The position numbers and the translations under genes are program-made. From Oceanicola sp. S124 (GTDB taxonomy: Bacteria; Pseudomonadota; Alphaproteobacteria; Rhodobacterales; Rhodobacteraceae), in contig NZ_AFPM01000329.1 in NCBI RefSeq assembly GCF_000220565.1, forward strand, positions 1 to 32,750: a DNA stretch of 32,750 nucleotides, in the 5' to 3' direction. Numbering within the stretch: the stretch's first letter is position 1; the number at the start of each line of letters is the position of its first letter. Of the stretch, positions 26,737-32,750 are shown one piece after another. The notes beneath the pieces were generated by a model, which saw only the letters and a list, made by a program, of their open reading frames with translations, was not told the DNA's origin and made no database searches.

Positions 26737-27351
26737 TCAAATAAGCAACACCTGAGTGCCCACCTTGGCCAGCTCGTAAAGCTCAAGAACATGCTCATTG
26801 TAGAGCCCGATGCAGCCGTTGGAAGAGCGCCGGCCGATCTTTCTGGTGTCGTGGGTGCCGTGGATTCGGTAGTAGGTCCAGCTGAGGTAGAGCGCGCGCA
26901 CGCCCAGCGGGTTGTCCGGCGCGCCACCCTCGACCACGGCGGGCCATTCGGGGTTGCGTTTCTGCATCGACGGGGTCGGGCGCCAAGTCGGGTTCTCGAC
27001 CTTCTGCACCACCGAGGTGCGGCCGCGACGGGTCAGGTCTTCGGTCAGCGGCACCGAGGTCGGGTAGAGCTTGTAGATCGTCTGGTCCTCGGACCAGAAG
27101 TGCAGCGCCCGGCTGTCGATATCCACCAGGATCGCCCCGTTGCGGGTGTTGTCGAAATAGGGCTGCCAGTCGAGCGAGCGGAACGACGAGATATTGCGGC
27201 GCGCCGTCTCGTTGGGGTCACGCTCGACCTCGGTGGAGTTCTCGAAGGGTGTGGCGTAGCTGGCCTCTTGCTGGGCAAGTGCCGGGGTTGCCAGAACGGC
27301 GGCACCACCGGCAAGGAAGGCACGCCGAGAAGGGGTCTTGGGGAAGGTCAT
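26737..27351 (-). CDS. L,D-transpeptidase with Tat-type signal
   Basis: A 204-residue YkuD-domain enzyme that makes 3-3 peptidoglycan crosslinks or attaches proteins to peptidoglycan in the periplasm. The N-terminus carries a twin-arginine motif (SRRAFLAGGAAVLATPALAQ), implying folded export. The YkuD domain covers about 70-204. The active site reads IHGTHDTRKIGRRSSNGCIG, with His164 and catalytic Cys180 intact. A promoter (27397-27425) is predicted upstream, flanked by interleaved inverted repeats in the divergent gap to the CAP lipoprotein. Confidence 0.94.
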   Translation of the reverse strand: MTFPKTPSRRAFLAGGAAVLATPALAQQEASYATPFENSTEVERDPNETARRNISSFRSLDWQPYFDNTRNGAILVDIDSRALHFWSEDQTIYKLYPTSVPLTEDLTRRGRTSVVQKVENPTWRPTPSMQKRNPEWPAVVEGGAPDNPLGVRALYLSWTYYRIHGTHDTRKIGRRSSNGCIGLYNEHVLELYELAKVGTQVLLI

Positions 27352-27396
27352 GATGGTCTCCGTATCCGCTGGCCTGGGGCGCCGGATTTCCCCGGC

Positions 27397-27425
27397 ACCA
27401 TATGACCGCGTTGCAGCAGTCGCAA
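27397..27425 (-). promoter_or_regulatory. Predicted promoter of the Tat-exported L,D-transpeptidase
   Basis: -35 TTGCGA (27425-27420), a 17-base spacer and -10 TATGGT (27402-27397) on the minus strand. The start would be near 27390, about 39 bases before the ATG. The same -35 hexamer occurs in the predicted rimP promoter. One arm of an inverted repeat (27422-27432) overlaps this -35. Confidence 0.45.
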
Positions 27426-27500
27426 TTCAAACTAGTGTCATTGAACCGCTTCACGCCCATGTGCGTTTGAAATTGCACCTCAGCCGCGTTAAGCGGTTCA
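27422..27500. repeat. Two interleaved inverted repeats in a divergent promoter gap
   Basis: Arm A GCAATTCAAAC (27422-27432) matches A' GTTTGAAATTGC (27465-27476) with one inserted base. Arm B TGAACCGCTT (27442-27451) matches B' AAGCGGTTCA (27491-27500) perfectly. The order A-B-A'-B' is interleaved, the topology of an H-type pseudoknot if transcribed, or two overlapping operators if read as DNA. They lie between the L,D-transpeptidase (-) and the CAP lipoprotein (+). Confidence 0.6.
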
Positions 27501-27527
27501 TACAACCTTCAACTCGGCAGACCCTGA

Positions 27528-28079
27528 ATGCGTTTCCTGAAATTTCTCCTTCCTCTCTGCCTGGTCCTCGCGGGCTGCGTGGCAACCACCAATCCGCAAC
27601 CGCCGCAGCTTGGCGCCGATGGCAAGCCGCTGCCCCGGCTCTACCGCATCACCGCCTCGGATCGCGGCCGGATTCCCTATGACGTGCTGGACGCGGTGAA
27701 CAGCCTGCGCGCGGCCTCGGGCGCCGCCCCGGTGGTGCTGGACAGCCAGCTGACCGCCGCCGCCGCCACCCACTCCAATGACATGTCGAACCAGAACCGC
27801 CCTTGGCACTTCGGCTCGGACGGCTCCTCGCCCATCGACCGGATCGCCCGCGTCGGCTATCCCGGCACGCTGATCGGCGAAAACATTTCTGAGACCTACG
27901 AGACCGAGGTCCAGACCCTGGGCGCCTGGATGGACCAGGACGACACCCGCCGCGTGCTGCTGTCGCGCGCCGCCACAGACATGGGCTTTGCCTGGCACCA
28001 GGACACCTCGGGCAAGATCTGGTGGACCCTGATCATGGGCGACCGCAACACGGCCCCGAACCGTCCCGACGCGCTCTGA
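27528..28079 (+). CDS. CAP-domain (SCP/PR1-like) lipoprotein
   Basis: A 183-residue lipoprotein. The signal peptide ends in lipobox LAGC with Cys17 as the lipidation site. The CAP domain spans about 43-175: LDAVNSLRAASGAAPVVLDS, AAAATHSNDMSNQNRPWHFG (metal-ligand-type His), IGENISETYET, and WWTLIMG at the end. Bacterial CAP proteins are extracytoplasmic and of mostly unknown function; some relate to cell-wall metabolism, which fits its position between two L,D-transpeptidases. The ATG lacks a clear ribosome site. A terminator follows directly. Confidence 0.9.
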   Translation: MRFLKFLLPLCLVLAGCVATTNPQPPQLGADGKPLPRLYRITASDRGRIPYDVLDAVNSLRAASGAAPVVLDSQLTAAAATHSNDMSNQNRPWHFGSDGSSPIDRIARVGYPGTLIGENISETYETEVQTLGAWMDQDDTRRVLLSRAATDMGFAWHQDTSGKIWWTLIMGDRNTAPNRPDAL

Positions 28080-28104
28080 CCCGGCGCAGGATCACGGCAT
28101 AAGG

Positions 28105-28133
28105 AAAGGCGCCCCGGGAGGCGCCTTTTTCTT
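28105..28133 (+). terminator. Terminator after the CAP lipoprotein gene
   Basis: AAAGGCGCC / GGCGCCTTT around a 6-base loop, followed by TTTTTCTTT on the plus strand. On the minus strand only a short T-run follows, but it may also end the convergent transpeptidase transcript. Confidence 0.82.
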
Positions 28134-28159
28134 TGCCGTCATGGCGACCAGAGGCCAGA

Positions 28160-28648
28160 TCAGGGGTGGATGTAGATCGGGGTACCGTCGCGGACCATGG
28201 CGTAGATCTCTTCGATCTCCTTGTCCGAGACCGCGATGCAGCCCGCCGTCCAGTCCTGCGGCGCGTCGCGATACTTGGGCGGCTTGCCGTGGATGAAGAT
28301 ATCCCCGCCGGGGCTCTTGCCCTCGGCTGCGGCAAAGGCACGGTCCGTGGCATTGGGGTAGGAGACACCGATCGACAGGTGGAACTCGGAGTTCGGATTG
28401 CGGCGGTCGATGTAATAGGCGCCCTCAGGCGTCTTGCCGTCGCCCTGGAACTGCTTGTGACCCACCGGCGCGAAGCCAAGGCCGATGCCATAGGCCTTCA
28501 GCACCTCGTCGTTGTGCATCAGGTACATCTGGCGCTGGCCTTTCAGCACGTGAATGCGCGTGACCTCGGGGCCACGGTAGGTCTGGAACTTGGAACAGGC
28601 CGAGGCGACAGCCGCCAGGACCAGGGAAAGCACTGCCCGTCTTTTCAT
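28160..28648 (-). CDS. L,D-transpeptidase family lipoprotein
   Basis: A 162-residue YkuD-domain protein with a lipobox-like signal (LAAVASAC, Cys18), so probably anchored in the envelope. The YkuD domain covers about 30-162; the active site HGKPPKYRDAPQDWTAGCIA carries His120 and catalytic Cys137. The family is often annotated ErfK/YbiS/YcfS/YnhG-like or murein L,D-transpeptidase YafK-like. It follows the RNA methyltransferase gene by 72 bp on the same strand and is probably the last gene of a transcript starting at or before the CCA enzyme. Confidence 0.92.
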   Translation of the reverse strand: MKRRAVLSLVLAAVASACSKFQTYRGPEVTRIHVLKGQRQMYLMHNDEVLKAYGIGLGFAPVGHKQFQGDGKTPEGAYYIDRRNPNSEFHLSIGVSYPNATDRAFAAAEGKSPGGDIFIHGKPPKYRDAPQDWTAGCIAVSDKEIEEIYAMVRDGTPIYIHP

Positions 28649-28720
28649 GAAACTGCTCTGTTTGGCGTTTTTGCCCTTCTACCAGCCCCACCGGGGGGCC
28701 GGGAAGCGGCAAGGCGCAGC

Positions 28721-29953
28721 TCACGACTTGTTGAGCGTAAATCCGGCGACGACCTCGACATGGGGCGACCAGCGGAACTGGTCCACGACCAGCACCTCGC
28801 CCATCCGGTAGCCGGCCTGCAGCAGCATCCGTGCATCGCGGGCAAAGGTGACGGGGTTGCAAGAGACGGCGGCGATCACCGGCACGCGGGCTTCGGCCAG
28901 CGCGCGGGTCTGAGCCTCGGCGCCCGCGCGCGGAGGGTCGATCACCGCGGCCTCGATCCCCTTGAAGTCATCCCCTTCCAGCGGATTGCGGAACAGGTCG
29001 CGCGCCTGGGCCTTCAACGCATGCAGCCCCCCGGCGCGGCGCCAGCCGTCTTCCAGCGCGGCGGTCATGGCCCGGTCGCCCTCGACGGCCAGCACCTCGG
29101 CGCGCTCGGAAATCGGCAGGGCAAAGGTGCCGCAGCCAGCAAACAGATCGACCACGCGCTTGGCGCCCTTGGTGATCCGCAGCACCTCGGCCAACAGCGT
29201 CTGTTCACCGTGGTGGGTCGCCTGCAAGAAGGCACCGGGCGGCGGCACCACCTGCGCACGGCCGAACCTCTGGAACGGCGGATTGCGGGTGACGATCAGC
29301 TCTCCGTCCCAGGACAGCCGCGCCAGATCAAGCTCTTGCGCGGCACTGGTCAGCTCCATCCGCAGCGGTTCGTCCAGCGGCTTGCCATCGGTGACAGAAA
29401 TATCCAGCCCGGACTCGGACAGGGTCGCCAGAACGGAAATCTCGCCCTTGCGGGCACCGCCCACACGGGCAAGCCCCTCTGCCACCGGCAGGGCGCGCAT
29501 CAGGTCGGGGTGCAGCAACTGGCAGTCCGGCACCTCGACGATGGCACCCGAAGCGCGGCCATGGAAGCCCGCGAGCGCGCCGCCCTTGGTCTTGCGCGCC
29601 GACAGCGAGGCCCGCCGACGCGAGCGCGCCGGAGAGGTCGCCACGCCCGAGATCACCGCCTCGACCCCCTGCCCCTTCAGCGCAACCTCGACGATGCCGC
29701 GCTTCCAGGCGGCCACGTAGTCTTCGCCCGCGTGCTGCACGGCACAGCCGCCGCAGCTGCGGAAGTGGCGGCAGGGTGCGGCGACGCGTTCAGGCGAGGG
29801 TTCAAGGATCTTCACCCCCTCCAGCCGGTCACCAGCGATCTTGCCGCTGACACGTTCTCCCGGCAGGGTCATGGGGGCGTAGAGCGGGCCCGAGGGCCCC
29901 TCGGCAATGCCATCGCCATGATGGCCAAGTCGCTGGATCTGGAAATCTTGCAT
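28721..29953 (-). CDS. RlmD/TrmA-type RNA 5-methyluridine methyltransferase
   Basis: A 410-residue SAM-dependent tRNA/rRNA m5U methyltransferase. An N-terminal TRAM-like domain (about 1-50) is followed by the Fe-S cluster cysteines (Cys61, Cys67, Cys70 in CRHFRSCGGC, and Cys144 in PDCQLLHP). The SAM-binding domain includes RVVDLFAGCGTFALPISE; the catalytic nucleophile is Cys365 in AAVSCNPVTFARDARML. Length and the intact Fe-S set fit RlmD (23S rRNA U1939-type) better than TrmA, but the exact target base is uncertain in alphaproteobacteria. It lies 38 bp after the ABC transporter gene. Confidence 0.93.
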   Translation of the reverse strand: MQDFQIQRLGHHGDGIAEGPSGPLYAPMTLPGERVSGKIAGDRLEGVKILEPSPERVAAPCRHFRSCGGCAVQHAGEDYVAAWKRGIVEVALKGQGVEAVISGVATSPARSRRRASLSARKTKGGALAGFHGRASGAIVEVPDCQLLHPDLMRALPVAEGLARVGGARKGEISVLATLSESGLDISVTDGKPLDEPLRMELTSAAQELDLARLSWDGELIVTRNPPFQRFGRAQVVPPPGAFLQATHHGEQTLLAEVLRITKGAKRVVDLFAGCGTFALPISERAEVLAVEGDRAMTAALEDGWRRAGGLHALKAQARDLFRNPLEGDDFKGIEAAVIDPPRAGAEAQTRALAEARVPVIAAVSCNPVTFARDARMLLQAGYRMGEVLVVDQFRWSPHVEVVAGFTLNKS

Positions 29954-29991
29954 GGCGCGCCTGTTATCGCAGGTCGCGCGCCACGCAAAGC

Positions 29992-31845
29992 CTATTCGGC
30001 GGCGGCGCTTTCATCCTCGTCATCGGTGACAAGGAACCCGCCCGACTGCCGCGCCCAGTAGCGGGCATAGAGCCCCTCCTGCGCCAGCAGCTCGGCATGG
30101 CTGCCCAGCTCGGCGATGCGGCCCTCGTGCAGCACGACGATGCGGTCCATGTGGCTGATCGTGGACAGGCGGTGCGCGATGGCCAGCACGGTCTTGCCCT
30201 GCATCACGTTCTCAAGCGAGGTCTGGATCTGCGCCTCGACCTCGCTGTCCAGCGCACTGGTCGCCTCGTCCAGCACCAGGATCGGGGCGTCCTTCAGGAT
30301 GGCACGGGCCAGGGCGATGCGCTGGCGCTGGCCGCCGGACAGTTTCACCCCGCGCTCGCCCAGCCGGGCGTCATAGCCAGAGCGGCCCTCGAAATCGGTC
30401 AGCTTCTCGATGAACTCATGCGCCTCGGCCTTGTCGGTGGCCTCGAACAGCTCTTCCTCGGTCGCCTCGGGGCGCCCATAGAGGATGTTTTCCCGCGCCG
30501 AGCGGTTGAACATCGAGGTATCCTGCGTGACCAGCGCGATATTGCGGCGCAGGCTGTCCTGGGTGATCTGGCTGATGTCCTGCCCGTCGATCAGGATGCG
30601 GCCCTCTTCCGGGTCGTAGAGCCGCAGCAGCAGCGACACCAGCGTCGACTTGCCCGCCCCCGAGGCGCCGACGATGCCCAGCTTTTCGCCCGGGCGGATC
30701 TCCAGCGACAGGTCGGTGACGCCGCCGGCCTTCTGGCCATAGGCAAAGCCGACGTGATCCAGGGTGATGGCGCCCTCGGGCACCGTCAGCGCGGTGGCGC
30801 CGGGCTTGTCGTGCAGCCGCACCGAGCGGCCGAGCGTGCGCATGCCGTCCTCGACCTCGCCGACGCTGGCGTAGATCCCCATCAGGGCAAAGCTGACCCA
30901 GCCGGTCATCTGCGCCACGCGCACCGCCACGGCCCCGGCGGCGACGATATCGCCCATGCTGGCCTGGCCGTTGGACCAGAAGACCAGCGCCCCGCCGACC
31001 AGCAGCACCGGCAGCACGCCCCCCATGACCGTCAGGATCACCCGGAAGGTGGTCGAGATCCGCCCAAAGGCCAGCGCCGTCTGGCGGAAGCGCTCAAGCG
31101 CGGTCAGCGCCGCGCGGTCTTCGTGGTCCGTATGGGCGAAGAGCTTCACGGTCTTGATGTTGGTGATCGTGTCCACCACCACCCCCGAGACCATGGCCCG
31201 CGCCGCCGCCCGCGCCTTCGAGCGTTCGCGGATGCGCGGCATGAAGAAGCTGATCAGAGCCAGGTAGCCCAGGACCCAGACCAGGAAGGCCAGGCCGAGG
31301 CCGGTGTTGATGGTCAGGATCAGCGCCACGCTGCCCCCGAATGAGGCCAGGGCAAAGGCGACCACGTTGATCACCTCGAAGGCGACGTCGGTCAGCGCCC
31401 GCGAGGTCTGCATCTGCTTCTGGCTGATGCGGCCCGCAAAGTCGTTGTCGAAGTAGACGACCGACTGCCCCATGGTCCAGCGATGCACGCGGGACAGCAC
31501 CAGCGTGAAGACGTTCGGCTGCAGGATCATCGAGGTCGCCGCCGTGGACAGCCCCATGAACAGCGGCCGGGCCAGCAGGAAGAAGGCCACGGCCCCGACG
31601 ATCAGCGCGATGTTGGAGGGGTCGAAGAAGCCCTCGGGCCCGGTGGCCTGCGCCCCGTCGACCACCGCACCGAGGATCCAGGCCGTGCTGGCATCCGCCG
31701 CCCCCGACAGCGCCGCCAGGAAGGCCCCCAGCAACAGGCCCGGCCAGGCGCCGCCCAGCCCCCAGATCATGAACTTCAGCAGGCCGTCGGGCGGCGGCCC
31801 GTCGGCAGGCTTGTAGGGATCGATGAGCTTTCTGGGATCGAGCAT
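29992..31845 (-). CDS. ABC exporter, fused membrane and ATPase domains
   Basis: A 617-residue half-transporter of the MsbA/lipid-multidrug exporter type. Six transmembrane helices occupy about 25-335. The nucleotide-binding domain has Walker A GASGAGKST (393-401), Q-loop VTQDTSMFN (439-447), signature LSGGQ (502-506), Walker B ILVLDEATSALDSE (522-535) and the H-loop AIAHRLSTI. It would work as a homodimer in the inner membrane. Substrate cannot be read from sequence; lipids, peptides or drugs are all possible. It lies 89 bp after the CCA-enzyme gene and is likely co-transcribed with it and the downstream RNA methyltransferase. Confidence 0.96.
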   Translation of the reverse strand: MLDPRKLIDPYKPADGPPPDGLLKFMIWGLGGAWPGLLLGAFLAALSGAADASTAWILGAVVDGAQATGPEGFFDPSNIALIVGAVAFFLLARPLFMGLSTAATSMILQPNVFTLVLSRVHRWTMGQSVVYFDNDFAGRISQKQMQTSRALTDVAFEVINVVAFALASFGGSVALILTINTGLGLAFLVWVLGYLALISFFMPRIRERSKARAAARAMVSGVVVDTITNIKTVKLFAHTDHEDRAALTALERFRQTALAFGRISTTFRVILTVMGGVLPVLLVGGALVFWSNGQASMGDIVAAGAVAVRVAQMTGWVSFALMGIYASVGEVEDGMRTLGRSVRLHDKPGATALTVPEGAITLDHVGFAYGQKAGGVTDLSLEIRPGEKLGIVGASGAGKSTLVSLLLRLYDPEEGRILIDGQDISQITQDSLRRNIALVTQDTSMFNRSARENILYGRPEATEEELFEATDKAEAHEFIEKLTDFEGRSGYDARLGERGVKLSGGQRQRIALARAILKDAPILVLDEATSALDSEVEAQIQTSLENVMQGKTVLAIAHRLSTISHMDRIVVLHEGRIAELGSHAELLAQEGLYARYWARQSGGFLVTDDEDESAAAE

Positions 31846-31934
31846 GGGAGACGCCTTTCACCCTCTTATCCCCATCGGCGCCGGGGGTTTCAAGGGAGGC
31901 GATAGCGACGTTTGTGCAGACCCGGTTGCGCGGA

Positions 31935-32750
31935 TCAGAGCCGTGACAGCAGCGCCTCGCGCCCTAGGCGGAAACCCTCGGCGATCCACAGCGCCTCGGC
32001 GCGACGCAGGGCCTCGCCCAGCTCTCGCCCCTCGAACCGCGGCTGCAAGTCCCTGGCCACAAGGGGAAATACCTGCCCGGCACCCGCGCGGGCGCTGTCG
32101 ATATCGCCGGGCATCAGGGGCTGTTCCAGCAGCGCGGCGCGCAGCAGCAGCATCGCTTCGGCCTCGTCCGCGCCATGGCGATAGCCCAGCTCGGCCGCCG
32201 GGCGGAGACCCGCCGCCTCGTCGCGCAGCAGCGCATGGCGGGTGGCCTCCTTCTTCGACAGGCGCAGGGCAGTCGCCGGGTCCTCTCCGCCAAGCGCGGC
32301 AAGGCGCAGCCCGGCATCGGGGGCACGGCCCGCCTCGGCCTCCAGATGCACCAGCGGACCAAGGGCGCGGATGCCCGACCCGGGCAGGACGCGCTGCAAC
32401 ACGCCCGCCTGCTCCATCGCGGCGACGGCGGGGACCGGATCGGTGACGGCCAGCAGCTTCAGCAGCTCGGCCCCCACCCTCTCACGCGAGAGGGTCGAGA
32501 GGCCGTCGGCATTGGCGGCGATGGCGGCCAGCGCCTCGGGGTCCATCCCGGCCTGCGGATCGCCGAAGCGGGCATGGAAGCGGAAGTAACGCAGGATGCG
32601 CAGGTAATCCTCGCGGATGCGCTGGCCGGGATCGTCGATGAAGCGCAGGTGGCGGCTGGCAAGGTCGGTCAGCCCCTGCCCAAGCGGATCCTCGACCCGG
32701 CCCGTCGCATCGGCATAAAGCGCGTTCATGGTGAAATCGCGCCGCCGGGC
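31935..32750 (-). CDS. cca: CCA tRNA nucleotidyltransferase, C-terminal part (N-terminus outside window)
   Basis: The reading frame is open to the right edge, so the N-terminal catalytic region is missing; 271 residues plus stop are visible. The first visible residues ARRRDFTMNALYAD are the conserved RRDFTxNAL motif of class II CCA-adding enzymes/poly(A) polymerases, so the Met inside it is not the start. It continues with DPLGQGLTDLASRHLRFIDD, then RIREDYLRILRYFRFHARFG (RNA/nucleotide recognition), then the less conserved C-terminal helical body. The enzyme builds or repairs the 3' CCA of tRNA; distinguishing it from poly(A) polymerase would need the missing part. It is probably first or early in the operon continuing into the ABC exporter. 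Confidence 0.93.
   Translation of the reverse strand, partial: ARRRDFTMNALYADATGRVEDPLGQGLTDLASRHLRFIDDPGQRIREDYLRILRYFRFHARFGDPQAGMDPEALAAIAANADGLSTLSRERVGAELLKLLAVTDPVPAVAAMEQAGVLQRVLPGSGIRALGPLVHLEAEAGRAPDAGLRLAALGGEDPATALRLSKKEATRHALLRDEAAGLRPAAELGYRHGADEAEAMLLLRAALLEQPLMPGDIDSARAGAGQVFPLVARDLQPRFEGRELGEALRRAEALWIAEGFRLGREALLSRL

Noticed and set aside
26592-26927. 171-codon frame extending the small gene upstream
   Set aside because: The extension runs through the intergenic gap into the L,D-transpeptidase on a shifted frame; the internal ATG 26591 has GGAGG and a signal peptide.
31935-32729. Met at 32729 as the start of the CCA enzyme
   Set aside because: It lies within the conserved RRDFTMNAL motif, and the frame stays open to the window edge, so the gene is truncated by the window.

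Overview
The window looks like a core-genome segment of a GC-rich alphaproteobacterium, most likely a Rhodobacteraceae/Roseobacter-group member. The reasons are strong GC codon bias with long antisense shadow frames, and family-typical neighbourhoods: rimP-nusA-ylxR-infB, argJ-mutT beside a parvulin foldase and secA, comF-grxC-nitrilase, and an NDUFAF5-like protein next to hemH. I see no phage, IS element, CRISPR array, defence island, tRNA or rRNA. Almost all the DNA is housekeeping genes, so the points of interest lie in short regulatory stretches and in a few proteins with altered key residues.

Layout. 1-918 (-) is the N-terminal part of a PiT phosphate transporter, with a Pho-box-like site in the gap to radC (+). 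1901-4473 (-) is malate synthase G followed by an overlapping glcG-like gene. 4619-10134 (-) holds secA, a proline/alanine-rich membrane-anchored unknown, and a periplasmic phosphate-binding/OmpA-like fusion. Divergent from secA run a parvulin foldase, argJ and mutT (+, 10308-12847). 12848-13283 is an unusual AT-rich, hairpin-rich gap leading into a 46-residue small protein. 13456-18826 (-) is the transcription/translation operon rimP-nusA-ylxR-infB; its leader carries a good promoter, an intrinsic terminator just before rimP, and an alternative pairing that could disrupt that terminator. Next come a proline iminopeptidase (-), ubiG (+), and a Na+/Ca2+-exchanger-like protein (+), the last convergent with marR.

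21951-24298 (-) is a compact operon comF-grxC-nitrilase-marR. It diverges from an NDUFAF5-like gene whose start codon overlaps the comF start codon; hemH follows. 26412-28648 is cell-envelope material: a small exported/membrane protein, a Tat-exported L,D-transpeptidase, a CAP-domain lipoprotein and a second, lipoprotein-type L,D-transpeptidase. 28721-32750 (-) carries an RlmD/TrmA-type RNA methyltransferase, an ABC exporter and the C-terminal part of a CCA-adding enzyme, which runs off the right edge.

How the genes fit together. SecA and the divergent parvulin serve protein export and folding. NusA, IF2, RimP and YlxR form the transcription/translation module. UbiG, the NDUFAF5-like protein and HemH all serve the respiratory chain (quinone, complex I, heme). 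The nitrilase beside glutaredoxin suggests glutathione repair. The transpeptidases, CAP lipoprotein and OmpA fusion act at the cell wall.
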